From CAWBOY01 sp963790585 (GTDB lineage Bacteria > Planctomycetota > Planctomycetia > Gemmatales > Gemmataceae), in the NCBI GenBank assembly GCA_963790585.1, contig CAWBOY010000001.1, forward strand, positions 310,001 to 374,000: DNA of 64,000 nt. Reading direction: 5' to 3'. The notes beneath the pieces were generated by a model. The model saw only the letters and a list, made by a program, of their open reading frames with translations. It did not search any database and was not told where the DNA came from. Of this stretch, positions 28,452 through 37,307 are shown one piece after another; position 1 is the stretch's first letter; every line of letters begins with the position of its first letter. Both the position numbers and the translations under genes were made by a program.

Positions 28452-29465
28452 TTAAAGCAACCCCATCTTCTCGTCAAATCCATACAGCCGATTGAAATTC
28501 TGCACCGCGACCCCGCTGGCGCCGCGAATCAAATTATCCTCGCACGCCAGAACGACAACCCGGCCCTTGACGATACGTAATGTCAAATCGAGGAAGTTAG
28601 TCCCCGTGCAATCCTTTGTCGCCGGCAAATGCTCGACCACGCGCACGAACGGGGCATTCGCGTAGTACGCTCGATAAAGATCCAAAAGCTCTTCTTGCCT
28701 CACCGGCCGGCGTGGGACCGCATAGATCGTGGAGAAGATCCCTCGATCCATCGGCACCAAATGCGGCGTGAAGATCAGATCGACCGCTTCGCCAGCGACA
28801 TCGGTAAGAATCTGTTCGATCTCGGGCATGTGACGGTGCGTGCCGATCCCGTAGGCGCTGACATTTTCATTGCACTCCGAATAGAGCGATTGCAAGCTAA
28901 GCGACCGGCCTCGCCCTGAGACGCCGCTCATGCTGTTGATGATGATGTTCGTCGGCTCGACATGTCTCCCAGCCAGCAGCGGTGCGAGTCCGAGTATGGC
29001 CGTCTGCGGATAACAGCCGGGGTTAGCTACGAGCGAAGCCGAGGCGATCTCATCGCCATAAATCTCCGGCAATCCATACACCGCCTGCGCCAGGTTGGCG
29101 AGATCGCCATGACTTTCGCCATACCACTGCGCATAGACATTCGGATCACGTAGCCGATAGTCGGCACTCAGATCGACCACCCTCATTCCGCGCTGCAACA
29201 GCGCCGGTATCGCCGTCATGCTGGCTCCATGCGGCAAGCAGCCGAAGACGCAAGAGACGCCACGCTCCAAAAGCTTGTCGGCATCAAACGGCTCGCAACG
29301 CAGATCGAGGCGTCCGGTCAGACTAGGGTGAACCTCGGCAATCTTCGGCGTCTCGGCCTGGCGCGACGTCACCGCGACGATCTTGGCCTGCGGATGCCGC
29401 AGCAGAATCTTGATTAGCTCGAGGGCCGTATACCCCGTCCCGCCAAGGATGGCGACATTAAGCAT
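28452..29465 (-). CDS. argC: N-acetyl-gamma-glutamyl-phosphate reductase
   Basis: 337 residues from the ATG at 29465; the upstream in-frame ATG at 29528 would add 21 residues unlike ArgC. ArgC reduces N-acetylglutamyl phosphate with NADPH in arginine synthesis (EC 1.2.1.38). NADP loop VAILGGTGYTALELIKILL (res 4-22), HGASM, and catalytic Cys in SLVANPGCYPQTAILGLAPL near residue 148. SGVSGRGRSLS, YGIGTHRHMPEIEQ and FTPHLVPMDRGIFSTIY also fit. No other arg gene adjacent. It is divergent from the amidase, with 77 bases between. Confidence 0.95.
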   Translation of the reverse strand: MLNVAILGGTGYTALELIKILLRHPQAKIVAVTSRQAETPKIAEVHPSLTGRLDLRCEPFDADKLLERGVSCVFGCLPHGASMTAIPALLQRGMRVVDLSADYRLRDPNVYAQWYGESHGDLANLAQAVYGLPEIYGDEIASASLVANPGCYPQTAILGLAPLLAGRHVEPTNIIINSMSGVSGRGRSLSLQSLYSECNENVSAYGIGTHRHMPEIEQILTDVAGEAVDLIFTPHLVPMDRGIFSTIYAVPRRPVRQEELLDLYRAYYANAPFVRVVEHLPATKDCTGTNFLDLTLRIVKGRVVVLACEDNLIRGASGVAVQNFNRLYGFDEKMGLL

Positions 29466-29542
29466 ATATGCTGTCTCGTTTATGAACTTTTCCACAACCT
29501 CATGGGGCTGGCTACGAACGCTTTCCACTGTACACTGATCCC

Positions 29543-30886
29543 ATGATACCGACTATCCACGCCGCGGCCGCCGCCTTTCGCGCTGCCCAACTTACTCCCG
29601 TCACACTCCTCGAAGCGTGTCTCGATCGCATTGATCGTTTAGAGCCAGCGGTCCGCGCCTGGGTTCAGGTCGACCGAGATGGCGCCAGGGCCGATGCCGA
29701 GCGCTGCGCCATGGAAATGCAAGCCGGCAATTGGCGCGGCCCGCTGCATGGTATTCCAATAGGCATAAAAGATATCTTCGATGTCTACGACATGGTCACC
29801 GCCGCTGGTTCGCGGCGCTGGAGCAATAGCTTTGCGCGGCACGATGCCGAAGCAGTGCAGCGCCTTCGCCAAGCGGGAGGCATCTTCCTTGGCAAGACGG
29901 TGACGACGCAGTTTGCCAGCTTCGACCCGCCGCCCACGCGCAACCCCTGGGATTTATCGCGCACGCCGGGTGGTTCCAGCAGCGGTTCGGCGGCGGCGGT
30001 TGCCTGTGGCATGTGCCTCGGAGCGCTCGGCTCGCAAACAGGCGGCTCGATCACCCGGCCCGCGTCTTTTTGCTGCGTCGCGAGCATGAAACCGACCTAT
30101 GGCCGCGTCAGTCTGCGCGGCGTCGTGCCCCTCGCGCACTCGATGGACCACGCTGGCCCAATGGCCCGCTGCGTCCGCGATCTCGCCATTTTGATGGAGA
30201 CCATTGCCGGTCCCGACGACTCCGTGCCTGATTCCTTCGACATGCGAGCTGGCAATTGGGAGGCTGATTGCCTTAAGGAAGCCGAGAAGTTGCCACTTCT
30301 CGGCCGTTTGCGCGGCCTATTCGAGAGCCGAGCCGACCCCGTGATGAACACGATGATGGATCGCGTTTGCGATCAACTCCGCGCCCGAGGTTTCCAAATT
30401 ATCGAAGTGGCTCTGCCCGCGAGTTTCAGCGAGGTCCCCCAACGCCATCAAACCGTCATGGATGTTGAGGCCGCCCAATATCACGGGCTACGCTTCCACC
30501 GCCATCCCGAAGACTACGACCCTTGCATTCGTTCCCTGGTCGAACGCGGCCTGGCGTGCGCAGCGACCGACTACGCCGAATGCAAATCGCATCAAGATTT
30601 ATTGAAGCGACAAATGAGAAGTTGCTTCGTTGGCCTCTCATGCTTGATTATGCCATCAACAATCGGCCCCGCCCCCAACGCCGAAACAACCGGCAACCCA
30701 CTCTTCAATTCACCCTGGAGTTATACAGGCTTGCCAGTCGTTTCATTTCCCGTCGAACGGACGCCTGAGGGGCTGCCGCTGGCGATCCAACTCGTCGGGG
30801 GGCACGGACAAGATGGGGAAGTTTTGCGAAGTGCTTATCTTTGTGAGCAAGCCCTGGCGTTTGAGATGCCGGATGTGGTTATTTGA
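29543..30886 (+). CDS. Amidase-signature hydrolase
   Basis: 447 residues. The catalytic Lys lies in GIPIGIKDIFDVYD (about res 76), the Gly/Ser-rich core in TPGGSSSGSAAAVACG (about 138-153), and the nucleophile Ser in LGSQTGGSITRPASF (about 165). The C-terminus LPVVSFPVERTPEGLPLAIQ is typical. It could be a stand-alone amidase or GatA-like; no gatB or gatC is adjacent, so a free amidase is preferred. The serine recombinase gene ends 46 bases beyond it, convergent. Confidence 0.88.
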   Translation: MIPTIHAAAAAFRAAQLTPVTLLEACLDRIDRLEPAVRAWVQVDRDGARADAERCAMEMQAGNWRGPLHGIPIGIKDIFDVYDMVTAAGSRRWSNSFARHDAEAVQRLRQAGGIFLGKTVTTQFASFDPPPTRNPWDLSRTPGGSSSGSAAAVACGMCLGALGSQTGGSITRPASFCCVASMKPTYGRVSLRGVVPLAHSMDHAGPMARCVRDLAILMETIAGPDDSVPDSFDMRAGNWEADCLKEAEKLPLLGRLRGLFESRADPVMNTMMDRVCDQLRARGFQIIEVALPASFSEVPQRHQTVMDVEAAQYHGLRFHRHPEDYDPCIRSLVERGLACAATDYAECKSHQDLLKRQMRSCFVGLSCLIMPSTIGPAPNAETTGNPLFNSPWSYTGLPVVSFPVERTPEGLPLAIQLVGGHGQDGEVLRSAYLCEQALAFEMPDVVI

Positions 30887-30931
30887 ACGAGAAGTCATTT
30901 CACGTCACTCCGCACAGGCATTGTTTTCTGT

Positions 30932-33082
30932 TTATCTTCGATGCTTGGACTGGGGGCGAGGACTCGGCTGACGCAATTTCTCAGGTGTTTCCCGTCCTTG
31001 GCTCTGAAGTTCATGCTTCCGCAATTGCAAGAGCCGACGTCGTTCGACGCCATTCGCCCAGACGATCCACCGCCCGTTTTCTCCGGGCAACTGCCGCGCA
31101 TGTACCCAGCCCGACCAGCGCCACCGATGCACTACGATCGGCCTGACTCCCAGTTTTTTCGCCAATTCCGGCAGCCACCACTCGTCCTTCCCGGGTAAGT
31201 CCGCAGCATCGGCCACTCCCACGGGAACCGAGGTCAGTCCCAAGATCATGCATAGCCTTCTCACACGCGATCCCGTGTAGTCTCCGCCCCGCGCTGTCCG
31301 GTGACCTTCACGGTTCAACTCGTCCGCTATCTGCTCCCCGGTTTTTCCCTGGCCACGCAACTCCTTTACTCGCGAGCACAATGCCTCAAAGCCCACTAAA
31401 TCCGTGGTTCGACGCAGTCTTTGGCACACCTCGTGCCGCGTCTCCGAACCGCCACGCCAACGCACGACGACATCGATTTCCGCGCCGCTTCCCCGCCGCG
31501 TCAGCACCACGCGATCTATCAATTGCCGCACGATCGCACGCCGGTCCGCACCCGTTGTCGTCGCAGCTTGCCACAACGCTGGCAGATCCGCTGCCAGTGC
31601 TACGATTCGCTCGCGATCTTGCGTCGTGAGGTGCCGTGGCTGCTGCTGACAGAACCGCGCATAATCATCCTCTACTTGGCGCAGTTCCGTCAACCGTTGT
31701 TCCCACTGCCGTTCCAATTCCCGCGCCACCAGCCGGTTCTCCGGATCCACGACGTCGTAGCGGCGTTGCGCCAAAGCCGCTTCATACTCGGCACGCTCCC
31801 GCTTCTGTTCCCAGTGGGCGTGAAGACGCTGCCGATCCCGCTCGCTCTGCTCTGCGGTCCGAAGACTTAATTCCAGAGACGCTGGCTGGACCGCCTGAAA
31901 AATGAGTCCCTCGATCAGACGATCCACTGCCGTCGCCGAGACGCTTTGACATAGTGGGCCACAGTGCTCCAGGTGATTTTGATCACAGGCGTAACGCGGC
32001 GAACTGTTTGCCCTGGCATTACGGGTCGCCATTGGACTCTCGCAGCGCCCGCAGGTCAACCGCCCGTTGAGCAGTGTCGGAGAGAGTCCGCTCGCTGATC
32101 GGCTCGCACCACGGCCCCGGTCGTTCTCGCGTAACCGTTGTCGGTTCCGTTCGTACTGTTCCCAGGAAATGTATGCTGGAACGTGATCTTTGAGCAAGCA
32201 GAGCCAGTCTTCAACCGCTGCCGTGCGCCTCCCCGATTTACGTTGCCCGGCAACCTTGGCCGTGGGATCCGTCGGGTTGCGACCGTAGACATAGGCGCCG
32301 GCGTAGAACGGGTGCCGCAGGATCTCGTACAACGCACGGCGGCGAATCGGCTTCCACTGGAGCTGACCTTTGCCCGAACCCTTATGGACCCGGATTCCAA
32401 GTTGAATCTCGTGCGTCGCAAAGTAGGCATTGACCTTCGGCACCGAGCCGAGTTCCTCAAACTTGGCAAACACCAGAGCCACGACCGAGCGAACCTGTTC
32501 ATCTGGATCCAGAGCGACGCCTCCCTCGGCCGTGCGGATGTAGCCGATCGGCACGCAGGTAAATAGTTCGCCCCGTCGAGCTTTGTTGAGCTTGCCGTGG
32601 TGCAGCCGCGTCCGCAGGATATGCAGTTCCGCCTCGCTCATCATGCCCCGCAGACCCAGCAAAAGGCGATCATTGTAATCGGTCGGGTCGTAGATGCCAT
32701 CAGCATCGGCAATCAGCACCGAGAACACAGCACACAGTTCCAGTAGTTGGTGCCAATCTTTGTTAGACCGCGATAGTCGACTGACTTCCCGGCCAAAGAT
32801 GATACCAACTCGCCCCAGAGAAACTTCCGCAAGCAACCGTTGAAATCCCGGTCGGTTGTCGATGGTCTGACCGCTGATGCCCTGATCGTCATCAATGACC
32901 AAGACACGCGAATCGGGCCAACCAAGAGTGACGGCACGACTGCGAAGTTGATATTGCAGATCCGCTGACTCGCGATGTTCGGCGACTTGATGGTGCGTGG
33001 ATTGGCGCACATAGACGATGGCGAGTCGGTCGACATGCCGGTTGCGAATTTTGGGACCGGCCGATGATTCAGCGTGGTTCAT
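30932..33082 (-). CDS. Large serine recombinase
   Basis: 716 residues. The N-terminal resolvase domain has the nucleophile Ser in LAIVYVRQSTHHQ (about res 28), then DDDQGISGQT and FGREVSRLSRS. A recombinase domain (LRHPFYAGAYVYGRNPTDP) and a zinc ribbon (LTCGRCESPMA with later CDQ and C residues, about 350-385) follow. Next come a charged coiled coil (about 420-490) and a C-terminal helix-turn-helix (WWLPELAKKLGVRPIVVHRW). It should catalyse site-specific integration or transposition of the element it sits on. It overlaps the small upstream gene by 14 bases. Element ends were not identified. Confidence 0.92.
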   Translation of the reverse strand: MNHAESSAGPKIRNRHVDRLAIVYVRQSTHHQVAEHRESADLQYQLRSRAVTLGWPDSRVLVIDDDQGISGQTIDNRPGFQRLLAEVSLGRVGIIFGREVSRLSRSNKDWHQLLELCAVFSVLIADADGIYDPTDYNDRLLLGLRGMMSEAELHILRTRLHHGKLNKARRGELFTCVPIGYIRTAEGGVALDPDEQVRSVVALVFAKFEELGSVPKVNAYFATHEIQLGIRVHKGSGKGQLQWKPIRRRALYEILRHPFYAGAYVYGRNPTDPTAKVAGQRKSGRRTAAVEDWLCLLKDHVPAYISWEQYERNRQRLRENDRGRGASRSASGLSPTLLNGRLTCGRCESPMATRNARANSSPRYACDQNHLEHCGPLCQSVSATAVDRLIEGLIFQAVQPASLELSLRTAEQSERDRQRLHAHWEQKRERAEYEAALAQRRYDVVDPENRLVARELERQWEQRLTELRQVEDDYARFCQQQPRHLTTQDRERIVALAADLPALWQAATTTGADRRAIVRQLIDRVVLTRRGSGAEIDVVVRWRGGSETRHEVCQRLRRTTDLVGFEALCSRVKELRGQGKTGEQIADELNREGHRTARGGDYTGSRVRRLCMILGLTSVPVGVADAADLPGKDEWWLPELAKKLGVRPIVVHRWRWSGWVHARQLPGENGRWIVWANGVERRRLLQLRKHELQSQGRETPEKLRQPSPRPQSKHRR

Positions 33083-33314
33083 GGCCGACCTCCGAGGCGA
33101 GCCTGCCCTCGTCGATCTGTTCGCTGAGCATCCTCCCCAGGATGCGGAGCAGTTCCTCCCGCCTCGGATGCGGAAGATCCTCCCATTGAGGAATGGTTGG
33201 ACTCGGCGAGTTGTTCAAGCGGGGGGGACGTAGTATTGGATTGGGGTCGAGACATGGTGTGGATCCTCCGTTGGCTTGCAATTGTCCGTGGCACCAATTG
33301 GCCAATTCGAGCAA
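33069..33314 (-). CDS. Small accessory protein of the recombinase element
   Basis: 81 residues; the stop lies 14 bases inside the recombinase gene, indicating coupling. The C-terminal part PQWEDLPHPRREELLRILGR is a short helical module of a kind I associate with small genes next to transposases and recombinases in planctomycetes. No signal peptide. Role unknown, perhaps a DNA-binding or directionality helper. Start uncertain: an alternative longer frame with a different start reads upstream. Confidence 0.5.
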   Translation of the reverse strand: MLELANWCHGQLQANGGSTPCLDPNPILRPPRLNNSPSPTIPQWEDLPHPRREELLRILGRMLSEQIDEGRLASEVGHEPR

Positions 33315-33372
33315 CGCCCACGGACAGACAGATAGAAAGTCTGTAATAGGAAGCTCGACAACAGCTGTGCAT

Positions 33373-34108
33373 TCAGCCGGCTTTTGTTTTGTCTTCCTTC
33401 AGAGTGGCGAAAAAGCTTTCCATCGGCGCGTTGTCCCAGCATTGGCCGACACCGCTCATGCTGCACTCGATCCCGTGCTTCTTCAGCAGGCGTTGATAGT
33501 GGTCGCTGGCATACTGACTTCCCCGATCACTGTGCCGCCAACAGCCCCTCGCCAGGCAACCGTCGTGTCACGGCCATTTCCAGGGCATCAACAACCAGCC
33601 GGCTCTCCATGTTGTCCGCCAGCGACCAGCCCACCACGCGTCGCGAGTAGAGATCCTCGACCACCGCCAGGTATAGCCAGCCCTCGCGGGTCGGGATGTA
33701 GGTAATGTCCGCCACCCAGCGTTCGTTAGGCCCCTGGACATCATCGAACCGCCGGTCTAGGACGTTGTCCGCCACCGGCAACGCGTGGTTGGAGTCCGTC
33801 GTGTTGCGGAACTTTCGCGTGGTTTTGGCCCGAATGTCGTTGTCGCTCATCAGCTTGGCAACGGTGTTGACGCAGCAGTCAACGCCCCGGGCCTGCAACT
33901 CGGCATGGATCCGAGGGCTGCCGTAACGTTCTTTGACCTCGGCGTGGACGGCGCGGATCTGCACCAGTAGAGCGACACGGCGTTGCCCCTGTTCACACGG
34001 AGGACGCAGACGCCAGGCATAAAAGCCCTGGCGAGAAACCCCGAGGGTGTCGCACATCAGGGCGACGGGCCAGACGTCCTTGTGCTGTTCGACGAAGGCG
34101 AAAATCAC
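33373..34108 (-). CDS. IS3 transposase OrfB, truncated and frame-broken
   Basis: It starts at GTG 34108, overlapping the orfA stop, with AGGGAGG upstream. The HTH_21 part (YGSPRIHAELQARG) and the rve core D (ERWVADITYIPTREGWLYLA) and D/E region (RRVVGWSLADNMESRLVVDA) are present. The frame hits a stop at 33527, but deleting one base of GCGGC near 33536 restores HSDRGSQYASDHYQRLLKKH and CWDNAPMESFFATLK, including the DDE glutamate. It then ends early. In IS3 elements an OrfAB fusion made by -1 slippage at AAAAAAAG (near 34138) is the active enzyme. Probably inactive here. Confidence 0.8.
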
Positions 34109-34401
34109 AGGGCCTCCCTGGCGAAGAAGGCCATCGCTTTTTTTAGGATGTCGCGTTCCATCAGGAGCCGCTTGTTGTCGGCGCGGAGCTGGCGGAGTTC
34201 CTCTTCGATGGCAGGTCGATGGCCATGGCCAGGGAAGGCCTTTTCGCCTTCCTTGTCGAAGGCTATTTTCCAGGAGCGAAGCAAGGTTTGCCCAATGTCG
34301 AGGGAGCGTGCAGCTTCCGCTACGGAGTAGCCCTTCTGGGTGACGAGCTTGACCGCCTCGACCTTGAATTCGTGGGTGAAACGGCGTCGTTCTCTTGCCA
34401 T
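34105..34401 (-). CDS. IS3 transposase OrfA
   Basis: 98 residues. Helix-turn-helix RRFTHEFKVEAVKLVTQKGY then SVAEAARSLDIGQTLLRSWK, and a leucine-zipper-like helix EEELRQLRADNKRLLMERDI typical of OrfA. GGAGG lies before the ATG. The run CTAAAAAAAGC near its end is the expected slip site. It binds the element ends and regulates transposition. Confidence 0.92.
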   Translation of the reverse strand: MARERRRFTHEFKVEAVKLVTQKGYSVAEAARSLDIGQTLLRSWKIAFDKEGEKAFPGHGHRPAIEEELRQLRADNKRLLMERDILKKAMAFFAREAL

Positions 34402-34573
34402 GATGAACCTCCATAAGGTGAATTTACACCTTTAACTGGGTGTCCACCATTCGTGGGGAGGTTCACCGTCCCCCTCTTACCCTTGCCATCGCACCTCTTT
34501 TACGATTTGCTATGATTTCTTGGGAGACCTCGATAATCGCTTCGTTGGATGAATTTACACCAGGAGTAACACC

Positions 34574-35154
34574 ATGCGTCAATTGCTCACTTTTCTTGGG
34601 GCGTTCGTTCTTTGTACAGCCTCGGCGAATGCGGCCAATCCGGTCGTCGTGATCAAGACTTCGATGGGCAACATCAAAGTTGAGCTATTCGAGGATAAGG
34701 CACCTGAGACCGTAAAGAACTTCCTCAAGTACACCGACGAAAAGTTCTATGATGGAACGGTCTTTCATCGCGTCATCGGCAAGCCGAACAGCAGCTCGGA
34801 CTTCATGATTCAAGGCGGCGGCTTTGAGTCCGGCATGAAAGAGAAAAAAACGCGCGACCCGATCAAGAACGAATCCGCTAATAATCTGGCGAACGAGCGC
34901 GGCACTTTGGCCATGGCGCCACTCCCGATCCAGACAGCGCGACGGCGCAGTTTTTCATCAATCTCTCGGACAACAGTTTCCTCGATCGGAAGAATGCTCG
35001 CGATAAAGTGGGCTACTGTGTGTTCGGCAAAGTTCTGGAGGGAATGGATGTGGTCGACAAGATCAAAGCTGTCGAAGTGCATACTCGTGGCGGACATCAG
35101 AATGTTCCGGTCAAAGATGTTGTAATCGAATCAGTGAAGCGGGCAGATAAATAA
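34574..35154 (+). CDS. Exported cyclophilin-type peptidyl-prolyl isomerase (frame break near 34920)
   Basis: A signal peptide LLTFLGAFVLCTASANA is followed by the cyclophilin core KTSMGNIKVELFEDKAPETV, FYDGTVFHRVI, FMIQGGGFESGM and NERGTLAMA. After this the frame drifts; the next frame reads SDPDSATAQFFINLSDNSFL-like residues and VGYCVFGKVLEGMDVVDKIK, stopping at 35154. The span is 581 bases, one indel from in-frame, with the break at about 34916-34926. Repaired length about 193 residues. It would catalyse proline isomerisation in the periplasm. The AGGAG in its leader is clear. It is followed by a cytoplasmic paralogue. Confidence 0.88.
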
Positions 35155-35210
35155 CCGACACGTTTGAGTGATTTATTTCTGACCCCACTACTCTCGAAGA
35201 GGAGACATCA

Positions 35211-35717
35211 ATGCCGGGAACCCAAGTCCTGATGGAAACGTCACTAGGCTCCATCAAGATCGAGCTCGAAGATGAAAAAGCCCCGATCACTGTAGCCAAT
35301 TTCTTGGCATATGTGGACGACAAGCACTACGACAACACGATCTTCCACCGCGTCATACCGACGTTCATGATTCAAGGCGGCGGCTTTCAAACCGGCATGA
35401 AACAAAAGCCGGTCAAAAAGCCGATCGTCAACGAATCCGCGAACGGGCTCTCCAATCAGCGCGGCACGTTGGCCATGGCGCGCACGAATGTGCCCGACAG
35501 CGCGACCTCGCAGTTCTTTATCAATGTGTCCAACGACAATGCCTTTCTGGATCGCAAGCAATCGCGTGACGGCGTGGGTTATTGCGTCTTTGGCAAAGTG
35601 ATCGAGGGACTCGACGTCGTCGACAAGATCAAGGCCGTTGCGACGACGACGAAGTCAGGACATGAGAACGTCCCGGTGCAAGATGTCGTGATTCAGTCGA
35701 TCCGTCGGGTGTCTTAA
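35211..35717 (+). CDS. Cytoplasmic cyclophilin-type peptidyl-prolyl isomerase
   Basis: 168 residues, intact, no signal peptide, AGAGGAG upstream. All PpiB-type blocks present: VLMETSLGSIKIELEDEKAP, TIFHRVIPTFMIQGGGFQTG (catalytic Arg in FHRVI), NERGT-equivalent NQRGTLAMART, SATSQFFINVSNDNAFLD and YCVFGKVIEGLDVVDKI. It is closely related to the exported gene just upstream, so the pair arose by tandem duplication with gain or loss of the signal peptide. Confidence 0.94.
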   Translation: MPGTQVLMETSLGSIKIELEDEKAPITVANFLAYVDDKHYDNTIFHRVIPTFMIQGGGFQTGMKQKPVKKPIVNESANGLSNQRGTLAMARTNVPDSATSQFFINVSNDNAFLDRKQSRDGVGYCVFGKVIEGLDVVDKIKAVATTTKSGHENVPVQDVVIQSIRRVS

Positions 35718-35743
35718 TAATTTTGCTCACCAGCCCGGAGCGC

Positions 35744-35801
35744 CACCAGCCCCAAGCGCGGGTTCTTTGATTCGGAACCCCGCTTGCGCTTGGGGCTGGT
35801 G
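35744..35801. repeat. Inverted repeat (CACCAGCCCCAAGCGC family)
   Basis: CACCAGCCCCAAGCGCGGG-type arm at 35744 is matched by CGCTTGGGGCTGGTG ending at 35801. Same family as the terminator at 28376-28441. It lies between convergent genes, suited to two-way termination. Confidence 0.7.
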
Positions 35802-35841
35802 AATCAACGTGCAAACGCTGTGCGTTAAGCCGGCGCTCACC

Positions 35842-36774
35842 TCATTTTTTGATACCCGCAATATCCGGTATCGGCAGATCCATCTCAAAGAAAACCCCAT
35901 CTCGAAACCCGCCATTGGCCACATCGAAAACGCGGCGTTGCCCCGTAAAATGCGAGCCTGTCAAAGTATATAAGCCATACGACCAGCGTCGCGCCTGGGT
36001 GGCGCTGCCGGTGCAAACCAGGCCGAAGGGAACGGAATTCGACGGCAGATGGTGAAACGCCTTGTGGCGGTGTCCATGCAACCAGAGGGATACACCACCG
36101 CGCCAGGCGATGTCACAGACGGCATCGACGTCACGCATGGCGCGAACCATCGGTTCCCGTTTGCCGCTAGCGACGCGGACGGGGTAGTGGGTGACGAGTA
36201 TGCGCGGGCCGCCTTCGAGTTTCTGCAGCAACTGATCGAGGCGCCGCCGCTGTTCCGCGCCGACACCGCCGCGGGCGTCCCACGGCCAACGGTTGCCGCT
36301 CGCGGAATTGACACCGACGAGCCAGATCGGACCGACACGCTGAGCGAATGGATAGGTTTCCGGCCCGACGCGGACCCCCTCCTGCCATGCGCCGAAATGG
36401 TTCTCGAAGTTGCGCAACCGCGCCGCGGAGCGCGTGCAATAGTCGTGGTTTCCTGGCACGGCGAGGCCAGGCAAGAGTGTGGGATCGCTAAGTCCACAAA
36501 GGACCGCGGCGCGAGCCATTTCCTCCTTGAAGCCCATGGCCGTCGCGTCGCCGGAAAAGATCACGTGATCGACGTTGGCCTGGCGAATATCCTCCAACAT
36601 GGCAACCATAATGCGTTCAGCGTGGCGGAAGCGATAGCCTCGCCCCAAGAGACGCATATTCATCCAAGAAAACAAGCGTTTGTTGACCCAGTCCTCCGCT
36701 CGCCAAATGCAATCGGGCGAGGAGAGATGGATGTCGCTAAAGTGCGCCAGTCGGATGGTAGGAGTGTCCGGCAT
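35842..36774 (-). CDS. Calcineurin-like metallophosphoesterase
   Basis: 310 residues from the ATG at 36774 (AGGAG upstream). Metal and active-site motifs in order: RLAHFSDIHLSSPD (res 7-20), VIFSGDATAMG, VPGNHDYCTRSAARL, LVTHYPVRVAS and WLHGHRHKAFH. This is the DxH, GD, GNHD, H, GHxH set of the family, which uses two metal ions. Substrate unknown: a nucleotide, lipid or phosphoprotein. Divergent from the ferredoxin gene, 148 bases apart. Confidence 0.92.
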   Translation of the reverse strand: MPDTPTIRLAHFSDIHLSSPDCIWRAEDWVNKRLFSWMNMRLLGRGYRFRHAERIMVAMLEDIRQANVDHVIFSGDATAMGFKEEMARAAVLCGLSDPTLLPGLAVPGNHDYCTRSAARLRNFENHFGAWQEGVRVGPETYPFAQRVGPIWLVGVNSASGNRWPWDARGGVGAEQRRRLDQLLQKLEGGPRILVTHYPVRVASGKREPMVRAMRDVDAVCDIAWRGGVSLWLHGHRHKAFHHLPSNSVPFGLVCTGSATQARRWSYGLYTLTGSHFTGQRRVFDVANGGFRDGVFFEMDLPIPDIAGIKK

Positions 36775-36922
36775 ATTCGGGCTTCTCCTAAAAAACACGG
36801 CGTTGGCCAGCGTCGACAAGGGGCGATGGCCCCAGCGGCAATTGGTCGCTACAATGCCCCCGCCGCCTTATTCACGGAGCGGCCCGATATTCCAAACATC
36901 ATCCGCACGAGGGTTCGTTCTC

Positions 36923-37303
36923 ATGCCCAAGGTAGTCATCGTCAACGAGAAAAACAAAGAAATCGAAGTTCCCCAAGGCTCCAACCTGCGGCAAGAGCTT
37001 CAAAAGGCCGGCATCGCGGCTTATCCTGGGATTCATAACACGCTCAACTGCCACGGCCTTGGCCTGTGCGGCACCTGTCGTATTCTCGTCAAGAGCGGCA
37101 AGGAACACCTGAGCCCCAAAAGCACAATTGAAAAACTCAACCTCAATTTACACCCACTGACCATGCTGGCCGCCCTGGGCCGCGAAGACGAAATGCGCCT
37201 ATGCTGCCAGGTGCGCGTCGAAGGCGACTGCAAGATCGAAACCCAGGTCAGCGTCAACTGGACCGGCGAAAACTTCTGGCAGAAGCCCTATCCCAACAAG
37301 TAA
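36923..37303 (+). CDS. 2Fe-2S ferredoxin
   Basis: 126 residues from the ATG at 36923. Beta-grasp start PKVVIVNEKNKEIEVPQGSN, cluster cysteines in NCHGLGLCGTCRILV (about res 43-54) and RLCCQVRVEGD near 92. A C-terminal tail VNWTGENFWQKPYPNK is longer than in most small ferredoxins. Electron carrier; partner unknown. Its stop is four bases before the stop of the convergent lipoprotein gene. Confidence 0.9.
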   Translation: MPKVVIVNEKNKEIEVPQGSNLRQELQKAGIAAYPGIHNTLNCHGLGLCGTCRILVKSGKEHLSPKSTIEKLNLNLHPLTMLAALGREDEMRLCCQVRVEGDCKIETQVSVNWTGENFWQKPYPNK

Positions 37304-37307
37304 TCGA

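Larger units (their letters stand above)
33373..34449 (-). mobile_element. IS3-family insertion sequence, truncated at the orfB end
   Basis: orfA and orfB with a GTGA overlap and an A7 slippery run identify an IS3-type element. The orfA-side end is probably near 34436-34449 (TGGTGGACACCC on the minus strand). The orfB side ends abnormally at 33373 right after FATLKEDKTKAG, with the last 40-50 residues of a usual OrfB missing and no matching terminal repeat found. It abuts the serine recombinase element. Confidence 0.75.

Noticed and set aside
30932..34449. Prophage integrase locus
   Set aside because: No phage structural or replication genes accompany the serine recombinase.
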